Shown: in pieces, positions 25,987 to 34,798 of the stretch
How positions within the stretch are numbered: position 1 is the first letter of the stretch
Layout of the letters: every line of letters starts with the position of its first letter
NCBI GenBank assembly: GCA_964544355.1
Contig: CAZJAI010000002.1
Span: 1 to 64,000, forward strand
DNA: 64,000 bases
From: Chaera sp964544355
GTDB lineage: Bacteria; Patescibacteriota; Saccharimonadia; Saccharimonadales; Saccharimonadaceae
Direction of reading: 5' to 3'
Notes under the pieces: model-generated
Databases searched by the model: none
What the model was told of the DNA's origin: nothing
What the model saw: only the letters and a program-made list of their open reading frames with translations
Made by a program: the position numbers and the translations under genes

Positions 25987-27129
25987 CTAATGGATATAGG
26001 TGTAGTTACGGGCCTGGGCGGCCGATATGGTCCGGCTGGAGATGATGTTCCAGCCGACATAGTTCATTTCCGACAACGTAACACTACCGTCCGGACCGAT
26101 TTTTTCTACCACTGCCACATGGCCGTAAGGAGGAGCAATGTTGGGGTCTTGCAAAACTGCGCCGATTTCGGGGATTTTATCCACGCGGTAGCCGGCGGCT
26201 CGGGCGTAACTGTCCCAAGTAACGGCGTCACCCCAGTAGCTGCCCACCGGACGGCCCAGCTGGGCGCGCCGGTTATAAACCCAATAGGTGCAGTAGCCGT
26301 AGGCGTAGCGGTTGCCGACCGACACTCCGGCGTTGGCGAAGAACGACGAGGTAACCGACGAGCCGAGCCTTGGTCCGGCCGGCGCCCGGTATCCCGGCCG
26401 CTCGTTAACCGGCAGCACTCCGCCGGGTATCACTATGGACTGCCCCGGCTTAAGGCCGCTCAGCTCGGCGTCGTTATAGGTAATAATCCGGTTGCGATCG
26501 GCTTGGTATCTGGCAGCCAGCGATTCGGGAGTATCGCCGGGACGAACGGTGTAAATCACGCCGCTGACAGTCGGTACTTTAAGGGTCTGGCCGGGAGCTA
26601 GGGCGTCACTGGTCAGGTTGTTGGCCCAGCGCACAGTATCGGCGCTGACGCTCAGCTTAGCGGCTACCGCGGGCACGTTGTCGCCGGCCACGGCGCTGTA
26701 GCTGCGGATACCCCGGACGTTGGAGGCCTGGATCAGTTGCGGTTTGGAAATAACCGTCTCGTCGGTTTGAGCCAGGGCGCTTTTGGCGCTCAGCGATACG
26801 GACAAGCTTTCCACGTTGCTGGCCACCGCCAGATTGGCCGTCTGGGCGGCGGTAACCGCCAGCTCGGCGGCGGCAACTTGGTCTACGGAGGGAGTGCCGC
26901 TGGCAAAAGCAGCACGCGACAGGCTTGCAGAGCTTTGCGACACCGGAGACTGGTAACCAATGGAAACCACGCTTAATATCATGGCGATAATCGCCAGATA
27001 TGATACGGATGCCGAAAATTTGATCCGCTTGGCCCGTTTTTTCAAACCGGCTACCAGGCGGCTGGTATTACTGGATTCAACCGCGTCCCGGGCCGGAGCC
27101 GGCAAGACGCGCATATGGGTTTTACCCAT
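25987..27129 (-). CDS. LysM-CHAP cell-wall hydrolase, membrane-anchored or secreted
   Basis: A 380-residue envelope protein. A basic N-terminus and one hydrophobic helix (about residues 42-60) are followed by a Ser/Ala-rich linker, two LysM peptidoglycan-binding domains (about 140-188 and 192-238; APGQTLKVP and KPGQSIVIP endings), and a C-terminal CHAP domain with catalytic Cys in YGYCTYWVYNRR and His in YGHVAVVEK. It probably cleaves peptide cross-links during growth or division. A consensus promoter about 280 bases upstream gives it an unusually long leader (27130-27400). Confidence 0.9.
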   Translation of the reverse strand: MGKTHMRVLPAPARDAVESSNTSRLVAGLKKRAKRIKFSASVSYLAIIAMILSVVSIGYQSPVSQSSASLSRAAFASGTPSVDQVAAAELAVTAAQTANLAVASNVESLSVSLSAKSALAQTDETVISKPQLIQASNVRGIRSYSAVAGDNVPAVAAKLSVSADTVRWANNLTSDALAPGQTLKVPTVSGVIYTVRPGDTPESLAARYQADRNRIITYNDAELSGLKPGQSIVIPGGVLPVNERPGYRAPAGPRLGSSVTSSFFANAGVSVGNRYAYGYCTYWVYNRRAQLGRPVGSYWGDAVTWDSYARAAGYRVDKIPEIGAVLQDPNIAPPYGHVAVVEKIGPDGSVTLSEMNYVGWNIISSRTISAAQARNYTYIH

Positions 27130-27400
27130 AACATTGGTTTGGCTACTAATAGTAGTCTCCCTTGCGGCCTGTTACCAGGCAGCGCATCCTATACTCTGTC
27201 TTGCTTCCCGTCTTCATCTAAACTGGACAGACTAGCCGGGAACTGGATAGTGTCGACCTTTACGTTTACGTTTTAGTTTAGAGCGTATCCGTTCGACATT
27301 TCTAGGAAGGCCGCCGCTACCGTACCGCTTGGCTTGCCCACTGATTGCTCAGGAGCCATCTCTCTTAAATATCTCATCCTCTGACACGGTGCGACGTACG
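27130..27400 (-). promoter_or_regulatory. Long 5' leader of the LysM-CHAP gene
   Basis: About 270 bases between the predicted transcription start and the ATG, with no supported gene. Seen in it: a GCCTG-GTAA-CAGGC hairpin (27180-27167), an AAGGGAG purine tract (27160-27154), a CTACTA/TAGTAG dyad (27153-27141), and an AAACGTAAACGTAAA repeat near 27255-27275. One frame reads as a basic peptide ending KRKRKGRHYPVPG after a TGA, without a start codon. It does not match the c-di-AMP (ydaO) riboswitch that often precedes such genes in other bacteria. Regulation through RNA structure is inference. Confidence 0.45.
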
Positions 27401-27406
27401 ACATCA

Positions 27407-27435
27407 ATTTTAATCTTTCTTGACATTTGTGTCAA
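27407..27435 (-). promoter_or_regulatory. Promoter for the LysM-CHAP gene (TTGACA-17-TAAAAT)
   Basis: Minus-strand -35 TTGACA (27435-27430) and -10 TAAAAT (27412-27407), spaced 17. The -35 is one arm of the palindrome TTGACA-TTTG-TGTCAA (27420-27435), the same arms that flank the prkA promoter, so it may also be an operator. Confidence 0.65.
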
Positions 27436-27471
27436 TGGGTGTCATTACTCTGTAAACAGAGGTGCTGCCGC

Positions 27472-28581
27472 CTACTGACACTGCTTTTTGCAGTAATTTT
27501 TAATGTTTTGTTCGTGTTCGGCCAGAGTCCTGGCGTAGTGGATCACCTTGTCGTCGCCAGCCACGAAATAAAAATAGTCGCCGGGCGCCGGAGAAGCCAC
27601 CGCCTCCAGGGCGGACAGATTGAAATTACCAATCGGTCCCGGCGGTAAACCTTTGTTAATCCTGGTGTTGTAGGGCGAATTCAGGTTGGCGCTGGGCGCT
27701 ACCCCTAACTGCTTGGCGGCATAGATAAAAGTCACGTCGGCCCCCAGCGTCATACCGGCCTTCAGCCGGTTCTCGAACACCATGGCCACTTTTTTCTGTT
27801 CGGCGGGATCGCCGACTTCTTGCTGGACTATCGAGGCTAACGTGATAGCCTGATAAAGATTCAGGCCGCGGCTTTGCAAACGGGCGGTCAGATCACTGGC
27901 GGCCAGCTGGCGACTGAACTGTTCGAAAGATTTAGACAGCAGCGAACGCACGCTGTCACCCGGCAGGATCTCGTAAGTGTCCGGAAAAACATATCCCTCC
28001 AGGCTGGTACCGGCCGGCTTGTCGGCAAACAGCTGGCTCTGATAGGCGGCCGACAAAGACGCCTGGATATCGGCGCGGTCAAATCCGTAGGTTCGCAGTT
28101 CATCGGACAGCTCGTTCAGGGTTAATCCGGGCAAAATGGTTATTTTTAAAGGAGTTACCCTGCCCTGGTACAAATAGTCCGCCACCGTCCGGGCCGACAT
28201 GGACGGAGACAGAGCGTAAGCCCCGGCTTTCAGGTGATTCTGTACCCCGCTGAGCTTGATGTACAGGCGAAAGGCTTGGCGGTTGCGGATGATGCCCTCC
28301 CGTTGCAACTGGCGAGCGATACCCGAAGGCGTCTCACCCTTGGCGATAACCACCCGGCGGGCCGGAGCGCCCGGATCGGCCGGAGTCAGAGAGTAATAAT
28401 ACCACCCCGCCGCCCCGGCGGCGGCCAAAGCTAAAACAATGCCCAGCGCCAGGGACCAGGTAGCCGGACGGCGCCAAACGGGCCGGCGGAGGCTTAGCGA
28501 CGCGCCGGCGCGCCCGACCGGGCGGTCGTCCCACGGTTTCCAGCCGTCCAGACGCCGCCGGATATCATTCAGACCCATCAT
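27472..28581 (-). CDS. mltG: Endolytic transglycosylase MltG (YceG family)
   Basis: Cleaves nascent glycan strands and is thought to set glycan length. Of 369 residues, an N-terminal cytoplasmic part precedes one transmembrane helix (about 50-72), then a LysM-like subdomain and the YceG catalytic domain with EGYVFPDTYEI near 190, the catalytic Glu in IVQQEVGDP near 250, and PYNTRINKGLPPGPI near 310. The start at 28581 is chosen because GGAG lies nine bases upstream; an ATG at 28611 would overlap ruvX more. It overlaps the ruvX end by 17 bases, so the genes are translationally linked. Confidence 0.93.
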   Translation of the reverse strand: MMGLNDIRRRLDGWKPWDDRPVGRAGASLSLRRPVWRRPATWSLALGIVLALAAAGAAGWYYYSLTPADPGAPARRVVIAKGETPSGIARQLQREGIIRNRQAFRLYIKLSGVQNHLKAGAYALSPSMSARTVADYLYQGRVTPLKITILPGLTLNELSDELRTYGFDRADIQASLSAAYQSQLFADKPAGTSLEGYVFPDTYEILPGDSVRSLLSKSFEQFSRQLAASDLTARLQSRGLNLYQAITLASIVQQEVGDPAEQKKVAMVFENRLKAGMTLGADVTFIYAAKQLGVAPSANLNSPYNTRINKGLPPGPIGNFNLSALEAVASPAPGDYFYFVAGDDKVIHYARTLAEHEQNIKNYCKKQCQ

Positions 28582-28993
28582 TTTTACTCCACCAGGTGCC
28601 GAGAAAATCATTCAATATCAGCTGGGCAGCCAGGGCATCAACATCGCCCTTTCGATAGGGCCGTCCGGACAGGCGCAGAGTTTCTTCGGCTTGAGCCGAA
28701 GTCAGCGACTCGTCCTGAAAATGCAACGGCAAACCGGACATCTTAGCCAGTCGCTGCCCGAATTCTAGGCAAAACTCAGATTGTCGGGTTTGCTCGCCGC
28801 TTAAGTTGCGCGGCAGGCCTACCACTAAACGGGTAGCGCCAAGCCGTTGAATTTCGGCCAGCAGCCGCTCCGCCAAATCGCTGCCGGTTTCCAGGGTCGG
28901 CTGGGCCACGGCTACCGGCACCGAGGCATCGGCCACGGCCAGGCCCACCCGCTTTTCACCCAGGTCGAGGGCCAGGATTATCTCAGACGGCAT
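28565..28993 (-). CDS. ruvX: Holliday-junction resolvase-like / pre-16S rRNA nuclease RuvX (YqgF)
   Basis: A 142-residue RNase H-like protein. ALDLGEKRVGLAVAD at residues 8-22 carries the first catalytic Asp, LVVGLPRNLSG lies mid-protein, DESLTSAQAEE gives the second acidic site and KGDVDALAAQLILNDFL the third. YqgF proteins process the 16S rRNA 5' end. The ATG at 28993 is chosen because the protein begins there in the family; the frame is open 30 codons further upstream. It overlaps the preceding gene's stop by about ten bases. Confidence 0.93.
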   Translation of the reverse strand: MPSEIILALDLGEKRVGLAVADASVPVAVAQPTLETGSDLAERLLAEIQRLGATRLVVGLPRNLSGEQTRQSEFCLEFGQRLAKMSGLPLHFQDESLTSAQAEETLRLSGRPYRKGDVDALAAQLILNDFLGTWWSKNDGSE

Positions 28994-30626
28994 TTTGAAC
29001 GGTGAATTTGATGTTAATACGATCCGGCTTGGAAACCTGGTTAACCCAGAACGGCCAGTAGCGAACGTCCACGCTATCCACACCCTTAATGCCGCCGACT
29101 ATCTGCTGTATCTCGCCGTAACGTTTGCCAGCCAGCTGAGCAGACAAGGTCTTGGGGTCGATGTTGGGACCGATGGAACCGGTAGTAATCAGGCGGGCAC
29201 TGAAGGCGCCGCCGGCCGGACTTTGAAAGTCGCTGAAGTAGATGGAATTATCCCCCAGGTTGTAAATCCGCCGGTTCTGGCTGGAAGCAAGCTGCTGGTT
29301 CAGGATGTCGCTCAGCAGGCCGCGCACGTCGGCCCGCGACAAAGCAATAAGAGTGTAGGTGGTTTCCTGAGTCAGCCTGGCCCTGGTGGCCTGTTCCCCC
29401 ACGGCCGGGGTAACCGCCGGCTGGGCGGTATCGGCCTTAAAGCTCTCCTGCACGATGATGACGTCGCCGCTGAATTGTTTGGCCAGCTCGGCTTTAACAG
29501 CTGCCAAATCGGCCGAACCAAGCTGCTGGAGGGCCTTGGCCACATCGTCGGCCGACACCACCGTAACAGTGTCTTTGCTGCCGCCGGACATCTGATCGCC
29601 CTGGGCTGACACGTTGGCGTTGCTGGAAGAATAGGCCTGAGGGGGTAAGTTGTATTGGGGACCGATGTCAACTGCGGTAACCGTAACCGTGGCGGCCCCC
29701 GGCACGATCTTTCCGCCGGACACCCGGGCCCCCGGCACGGTTACGTCGGAGCCGTTAGTAAACTGCAGGCCGTTGGCGGCGGTAAAAATGGTACCGGCGC
29801 GGACCGTCACGGGGTCGCTGCTGTTTTTGTTGTACAAATTCATAACGCCGCTGGCTTTGTTGCCCACGTCTTTGGTGCCGGTAGCCGTGAACTCGGTGCT
29901 GCGGGTCTTTTTAAGCTGTTTGACCTCCGGCTTGAGCTGGAGTTTGTTCACGTCGGTAGGCAGCGACGGGTTCATGGTAATGGTTTTATCCACGGGAACG
30001 GCGTCGGTGCGGGCGGCAATGACCACGGTGGCTCGAGGAGCGATGACGATCGCCCAAACCAAAAAGGCTACCAGCAAAACGCCCAAACCCCCGAACCAGA
30101 AAAGCCGTTTACGAAAACTGTCAAAATTAGGGATTTTCAAGCCGCTTCCGACAGACGCAGGCGGTTCGGCCGAGTTGGCGGCAGAAAAGTCCTTGCTTTC
30201 GCCGGAAGCAAGTCCGGCCGGAGTTGCCGGCTGAGCGGCCGGCGACGGCGAGCCGCTATCTTGATCGAAGGACAACCGGGCCAGTTCGCCAACCGGCAGT
30301 TCCTGTCCGTCAATGGTCGTTTCGGCGACCGGACCCGAAGCCCCCTCCGGCGGCCCCATCTGCGGCCGTGACTGCAGGTTCCTGGCCACCGGTATCCTGA
30401 CGCCGGCGGCCAAGGCGCTCAGCGGCCGGTCGCTGGTAATCAGTACGATATGCCTGTCGGAAGAGGAGGCGGCCCGTTTAAGCAGTTTAAGATTGACTGC
30501 GCTTTGCAGCACGCCTACCCGTTTGGGCGGCACCAGAGCGACGATTTTCGACCCGGCCTGCTTGACCTTGGTGATGATCGAAGTGATGTCGTCGTCGACA
30601 TCAATGTAGATGACATCTTTTTTCAT
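28983..30626 (-). CDS. Baseplate-J-like membrane protein of CPR type
   Basis: A 547-residue protein: an N-terminal alpha/beta domain (about 1-85, DVIYIDVDDDITSI, ALVPPKR), a Pro/Ser-rich linker, one transmembrane helix (about 176-196), and a long beta-rich extracytoplasmic part. The end GGIKGVDSVDVRYWPFWVNQVS followed by a DRINIKF-type strand resembles baseplate J/gp47-like proteins often annotated in CPR genomes next to ruvX. Role unknown; its place between pilM and mltG points to the cell envelope or a surface appendage. It overlaps pilM by four bases. Confidence 0.7.
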   Translation of the reverse strand: MKKDVIYIDVDDDITSIITKVKQAGSKIVALVPPKRVGVLQSAVNLKLLKRAASSSDRHIVLITSDRPLSALAAGVRIPVARNLQSRPQMGPPEGASGPVAETTIDGQELPVGELARLSFDQDSGSPSPAAQPATPAGLASGESKDFSAANSAEPPASVGSGLKIPNFDSFRKRLFWFGGLGVLLVAFLVWAIVIAPRATVVIAARTDAVPVDKTITMNPSLPTDVNKLQLKPEVKQLKKTRSTEFTATGTKDVGNKASGVMNLYNKNSSDPVTVRAGTIFTAANGLQFTNGSDVTVPGARVSGGKIVPGAATVTVTAVDIGPQYNLPPQAYSSSNANVSAQGDQMSGGSKDTVTVVSADDVAKALQQLGSADLAAVKAELAKQFSGDVIIVQESFKADTAQPAVTPAVGEQATRARLTQETTYTLIALSRADVRGLLSDILNQQLASSQNRRIYNLGDNSIYFSDFQSPAGGAFSARLITTGSIGPNIDPKTLSAQLAGKRYGEIQQIVGGIKGVDSVDVRYWPFWVNQVSKPDRINIKFTVQNAV

Positions 30627-31900
30627 ACCCTTAAGAAACGATTCAGCTTATCTTTTATTTTATCGGTTCCGGAGCTATTAATCATGGTATCATAGCCGAC
30701 CCGCAGCAGCCCGGTAGCGGTAACGTAGGTATGATCGCGCACCGTACCAGTGGAATCGCTGACGCCTAAAACCTGATCCGGCTGAATGTAGCGCACCTCC
30801 GGCCGCCTGGTAAACGGCAGCCCCTTGTACCAGTCTCGCTCTTCCAGGGCCGTAACCAGCTGGCGCAAGCTGGCGCCTCCGCCGCACAGCAGCAGCCGAT
30901 TGGGCAGGTGATCAACGCTGTCGAACTCGCCCAGGGCCAGCTCGATACCGTCCAGCCAGACTTCCAGGGTCTTGTCAACGGCCGCTTCGGCAGCCTGCCT
31001 GACATCATCCTTAATATCAGGATCGTCAATGTTGATTTTCAGCTTTTCGGAGTCCTGGTACGACAGACCCATGTCGGCGGCGATGGTGCGGGTAAAACTG
31101 CGGCCACCGATGCCGAAACTGCGGGTGCCCTCCACTCCGCCGTCGTTCACCACGGCGATATCGGTGGTACCTCCACCGATATCGGCCAGAATGGCCGTGA
31201 AGCTGCTGCTGGCGTCGGTGCCCAGCACACTGCGGCTGACGGCAAACGGTTCGGCCGCCACCGCCAGCAAGTCCAGATCGAGCTCGCCGGCCGTTCTTTC
31301 CAGTGCTCCTATATGCACCATTGGCGCGAAGGCAGTGTAAATTTGAATGGCCACGTCGCGCCCCTGAAAGCCGATCGGGTTGCTGATCTTATAGCCGTCT
31401 ATATGAATGCCCACAATGGCCGAGTTGACCAGACGGATTTCCACGTCGTCATTGCCGGTTTCCCAAGCGATCTGCTTCTGGGCGTTGTCGTGGGCCTTTT
31501 CCTGAACTTTTTCGATGATAAATTCCATTTCAGCGGCGTCCAGCGCCCTGTCCGGCTGCGGGCGCTTGTACTTGATGATATCGGTCGAACCCTTAACCAG
31601 CTCACCGGCGATGCCGATAACCGCCCTGGTAGCCTGCAAGCCGGCCTGATCTTCGGCTTCGGCCAGAGCCGCTTCGCAGTGGCGCACCACCCCGGCGATA
31701 TCGGCGATGGCACCCGAATGCATGTCGCCCTGGTCCTGCCTGGCCCGCCCCGCTCCGACAATGATCAAGTTATCCCCCTCCTGAACGGCTATCAGGGCTT
31801 TGACGAATTCCGTACCGATATCTAGAGCCAGAACGTGTTTCTGGTGGGTGTTTTTCGGGCCACGCGCCGGCAGGGCGCGCTTCAGTTTGTCTATGATCAT
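30623..31900 (-). CDS. FtsA/PilM-like actin-fold ATPase
   Basis: An actin-like ATPase with the SHS2 insertion, as in PilM (type IV pilus) and FtsA (division). Phosphate 1 motif ALDIGTEFVKALI near residue 26, phosphate 2 ADIGGGTTDIAVV near 200, and adenosine motif LLCGGGASL near 345 are present, and the C-terminus is basic. The start at 31900 is chosen because the -10 TATAAT at 31916-31911 would start transcription about four bases upstream of it; an ATG at 31942 lies upstream of that promoter. Without pilN/pilO neighbours, a division or envelope-scaffold role is equally possible. Confidence 0.85.
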   Translation of the reverse strand: MIIDKLKRALPARGPKNTHQKHVLALDIGTEFVKALIAVQEGDNLIIVGAGRARQDQGDMHSGAIADIAGVVRHCEAALAEAEDQAGLQATRAVIGIAGELVKGSTDIIKYKRPQPDRALDAAEMEFIIEKVQEKAHDNAQKQIAWETGNDDVEIRLVNSAIVGIHIDGYKISNPIGFQGRDVAIQIYTAFAPMVHIGALERTAGELDLDLLAVAAEPFAVSRSVLGTDASSSFTAILADIGGGTTDIAVVNDGGVEGTRSFGIGGRSFTRTIAADMGLSYQDSEKLKINIDDPDIKDDVRQAAEAAVDKTLEVWLDGIELALGEFDSVDHLPNRLLLCGGGASLRQLVTALEERDWYKGLPFTRRPEVRYIQPDQVLGVSDSTGTVRDHTYVTATGLLRVGYDTMINSSGTDKIKDKLNRFLRV

Positions 31901-31910
31901 CTCTAAGGTG

Positions 31911-31970
31911 ATTATACAACAATAGCCCTTATGCCTTTGCATTGAAAATTGTATTGTTATATTGTATAAT
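31911..31970. promoter_or_regulatory. Divergent near-leaderless promoters for pilM-like gene and the gene at 31979
   Basis: Plus strand: TTGAAA (31942-31947), 17 bases, TATAAT (31965-31970), only eight bases before the ATG at 31979. Minus strand: TATAAT (31916-31911), ten bases before the ATG at 31900, with no good -35. Both predict transcripts that begin at or within a few bases of the start codon. The region between the two genes is only 78 bases. Confidence 0.75.
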
Positions 31971-31978
31971 GTAAAGAT

Positions 31979-32854
31979 ATGGCCGCCGATTTTGAAAGCC
32001 TCAAGTCTAGCGAGGTTTACCCCAGCCTAAGACAGGCGCTTAACCGCCTGTCCACCAAGCTGGTTCCTTCGCCAAATTACAGTCTGGAGATCAAACACCT
32101 GCCGCTGAACCTTTCGCCGATGCACGTTCAGGCTCTGTCCGCCGCCTTCGGCCAAAAAATTGACGCCGACAGCAGTTTAAATGTCCGGTTTGGCTACGAC
32201 GAGCAGACGGACAGCCTGGCCGCCGAACGTCTGAGCTGGCTGTTTCAGCGGAAAAATTTAATCGGGTTGATCGAGCGCCGGGATTCGAGCTACGGCGGAC
32301 GGATCGAGCGATTGAGCGGAGACCGGATGGCCGATTCGGCCGACTTGCCAAGACCGGTTTTCGCCGGCGAATTCATCGACCAGCTGCTGAAGGCGTATAA
32401 CCTCGCCGCGCCAACCCGGTGGCAGAATCGTCCCGGCAGCTACCGGCTGTGGTTGGCCGACGCCCTAAGCCTCAGCCCGTCCTGGCAGACCAGAGAGGAA
32501 ACCGTTCTGCCATATGGCAGCGGCCGCCAGGTGAGAATCAGCCGCGAGGCGAACGTCCATGAAAATCCAGCGCCCGGCGGACAAACCGAAATCCGCGACG
32601 AGATGCGTATCAGCCTGGAGCATGTCACCGACGGGCCCGAGGCGGGCACCGTCAAGCACGGCGCCCTAGTAATCGCCTTTGAAAGCTACCACGGCGAACT
32701 GCAAAGTTATGCTTCGTGGATGGAAAGCTATCTGCGCCGCGAAGCCGGTCCGGGCCAGCCGGCCGCGGAGTCCGAACAACTGCGCCGGCACAGCCTGGGA
32801 CGTATCGACGTGGAACTGATGGCCAACCTGGTCAAAATCTTGAGTTCCCTTTAG
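31979..32854 (+). CDS. Conserved-looking protein of unknown function
   Basis: A 291-residue soluble protein with no transmembrane segment or recognisable motif. It is mixed alpha/beta, with a run of Leu/Arg-rich helices and a strand-rich middle (REETVLPYGSGRQVRISREA). Start is supported by a promoter ending eight bases before the ATG, with no Shine-Dalgarno sequence, so the mRNA is probably leaderless. The 3' end overlaps the convergent alaS stop by four bases. I cannot assign a function. Confidence 0.75.
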   Translation: MAADFESLKSSEVYPSLRQALNRLSTKLVPSPNYSLEIKHLPLNLSPMHVQALSAAFGQKIDADSSLNVRFGYDEQTDSLAAERLSWLFQRKNLIGLIERRDSSYGGRIERLSGDRMADSADLPRPVFAGEFIDQLLKAYNLAAPTRWQNRPGSYRLWLADALSLSPSWQTREETVLPYGSGRQVRISREANVHENPAPGGQTEIRDEMRISLEHVTDGPEAGTVKHGALVIAFESYHGELQSYASWMESYLRREAGPGQPAAESEQLRRHSLGRIDVELMANLVKILSSL

Positions 32855-34731
32855 ACCAGCGCTGCCTTGATTCTTCTGACTCCGGACGAGGAGGACTCTT
32901 CTTTCAGTATCTTGAAGCGCTTGCCGCCTTCGGCCAGCTGCGAGGTACGCTCCACGTGGGGTCCGCCGCAAATTTCCAGGCTGAACATCTGCTTACCTTC
33001 ACCGGCCTGGTAAACCTTGACCGTGTCGCCGTACTTGTCGCCGAAAGCACCCAGGGCGCCCAGCCGGAGGGCTTCGTCCGTCGGATATTCCCGCCAGGTC
33101 ATCGGCAGGTCTTTGGCGATCTGCTCGTTGACCATATCTTCTACCCGTTGAAGCTGTTCGGCCGTAACTTTCTCCGGGTGCGAAAAGTCAAAGCGCAGCC
33201 TCTGCTCGGTGATGTTGCTGCCGCGCTGAACCACGTGATCGCCCAGCACCAGCCGCAGCGCCTTGTACATCAGATGCGTAGCCGTGTGATACTTCTTGTG
33301 CGTGTCGCTATGCCCTTCCAGGCCGCCCTTGAACTGGCCGCGAGTGGCTGTACGCGACCGTTCGCGCTGCTGCCGCATAGCCTCGTCGAACGCCTGGCGC
33401 CAGCCGTCCGCCAAGGGCAGCTGACGCTTTTTGACTTCTTCGAGGGACAGCTCCAGGGGAAATCCGTAGGTGTCGTGCAGTTTGAACAAGGCCTCGCCGC
33501 CAACCGGGCCGCGGATTTCCTTGTCGAAATGGCGGATGCCGGCGCTTAGAGTTTGCCGGAACAGTTTTTCTTCCTTGCTCAGCGCCGCCGCCAGCTCGTC
33601 TTGGCGGCCGCGTAGCTCCGGATAAGCCGCTTGGTACACCGCAACCGCGGAGGGCAGAAGTGCCGTCAGTAAGTCCCGCTCGATTCCCAGTTCCAGGCCG
33701 AAACGGACCGCCCGGCGTATCAGACGGCGCAGCACGTAACCTTGCTCCTTATTGCTTGGCGTGACGCCGTCCAGCGACAAGAACAAAGCGCCGCGCAGAT
33801 GATCGGCAATCACTCTCATGGCCGCCTGATTGCCCTGATAGGAACGGCTGCTTAGCTTCTCCAGCCGCTCGATCAGCGGCCACAGCAGGCTGATTTTAAA
33901 CACGTCGCCGCTGCCCTCCGCCGCCGCCGCCAGGCGCTCCAGACCGCCGCCGAAGTCGACGTTAGGCCTGGGCAGCATGGAAAAACCGCTATCGGTTTTT
34001 AAATAGGTCATAAAAACCGAATTACCGATTTCCATGTAACGGCCGCATTCGCAATTGGGATGGCAATGCTCACCGAACGCCGGATCGTGCCGTATGTGCG
34101 AAAACTCAAAGAACACCTCGCTGTCCGGACCTCCCGGCTCGCCGGCCGGCATATCGCCCGGCGCCCCGGACCGGCTCCACCAGTTCTTTTTGGCGTCGTA
34201 GAAGAAAATCCGCTCGCCGGGTTTCATGCCGCGGCGGCGGCCGGCTTCTTCCGAGCCGATGACCGCCTCTTCGGCAACGATTCCCTTCTTGGCAAACAGC
34301 TCCTTCCAAATTGCCGCGCTTTCCGTGTCGCGCGAAACCCCTACTTCTTCGTCGCCAGCAAACGCGGTAACGTACAGTTTATTCGGATCCAGGCCGACAA
34401 CTTCGGTCAGGAACTCGAAATACCATGACAGCTGCTCTTTTTTAAAGTAATCACCCAGACTCCAGTTGCCCAGCATCTCAAAGAAAGTGGTATGGCGGTT
34501 GTCGCCGACCTCGTTGATGTCTTCGGCGCGCAGGCAGGTTTGGGAATCTGCCAGGCGTTTGCCCTGCGGATGCTCAGCGCCAAGCAGGTAAGGCAAAAGC
34601 GGCTGCATGCCGCTGCCGGTAAATAGCGTGGTTGGATCGTCCTTGGGTACCAGGCTGGACCGTTCGATAACCGAATGGCCTCTGGCGGCAAAAAAATCCA
34701 AAAAAGCCTGACGAATGGTCTGAGCGTCCAT
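32851..34731 (-). CDS. alaS: Alanine-tRNA ligase, short form
   Basis: Charges tRNA-Ala. The class II catalytic domain starts with AFLDFFAARGHSVIERSSLVP near residue 8 and contains MLGNWSLGDYFK near 85. The editing domain has TATHLMYKALRLVLG near 490 (the zinc-binding HxxxH is present as TATHL with upstream KYH) and CGGPHVERT near 585. At 626 residues the protein ends right after the editing domain and lacks the DHHA1/C-Ala region found in about 870-residue enzymes, so it is probably monomeric. The ATG is supported by a promoter ending 11 bases upstream. Confidence 0.95.
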   Translation of the reverse strand: MDAQTIRQAFLDFFAARGHSVIERSSLVPKDDPTTLFTGSGMQPLLPYLLGAEHPQGKRLADSQTCLRAEDINEVGDNRHTTFFEMLGNWSLGDYFKKEQLSWYFEFLTEVVGLDPNKLYVTAFAGDEEVGVSRDTESAAIWKELFAKKGIVAEEAVIGSEEAGRRRGMKPGERIFFYDAKKNWWSRSGAPGDMPAGEPGGPDSEVFFEFSHIRHDPAFGEHCHPNCECGRYMEIGNSVFMTYLKTDSGFSMLPRPNVDFGGGLERLAAAAEGSGDVFKISLLWPLIERLEKLSSRSYQGNQAAMRVIADHLRGALFLSLDGVTPSNKEQGYVLRRLIRRAVRFGLELGIERDLLTALLPSAVAVYQAAYPELRGRQDELAAALSKEEKLFRQTLSAGIRHFDKEIRGPVGGEALFKLHDTYGFPLELSLEEVKKRQLPLADGWRQAFDEAMRQQRERSRTATRGQFKGGLEGHSDTHKKYHTATHLMYKALRLVLGDHVVQRGSNITEQRLRFDFSHPEKVTAEQLQRVEDMVNEQIAKDLPMTWREYPTDEALRLGALGAFGDKYGDTVKVYQAGEGKQMFSLEICGGPHVERTSQLAEGGKRFKILKEESSSSGVRRIKAALV

Positions 34732-34742
34732 ATCAACAATCC

Positions 34743-34772
34743 ACTATAACCTTAAAACCGCTGCCTTGCCAA
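34743..34772 (-). promoter_or_regulatory. Promoter for alaS (TTGGCA-18-TATAGT)
   Basis: Minus-strand -35 TTGGCA (34772-34767) and -10 TATAGT (34748-34743), spaced 18. Predicted start near 34736, five bases before the ATG, again nearly leaderless. Confidence 0.65.
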
Positions 34773-34798
34773 GCCCGCTATGTTATTATATGAAATCA

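Noticed and set aside
27130..27400. c-di-AMP (ydaO/yuaA) riboswitch upstream of the LysM-CHAP gene
   Set aside because: Expected from gene type in other bacteria, but the conserved GGGGAACC and GGGUGAAUCC-like blocks are not present.
27130..27400. Alternative genetic code with UGA read as Gly or Trp
   Set aside because: One frame reads through a TGA in the leader, but many clear genes here end with TGA (for example dedA and the histidine kinase), so UGA is a stop.
28983..30626. Phage tail baseplate gene, hence prophage or contractile injection system
   Set aside because: The protein has a transmembrane anchor and stands among pilM, ruvX and mltG; no sheath, tube or other baseplate genes are present.
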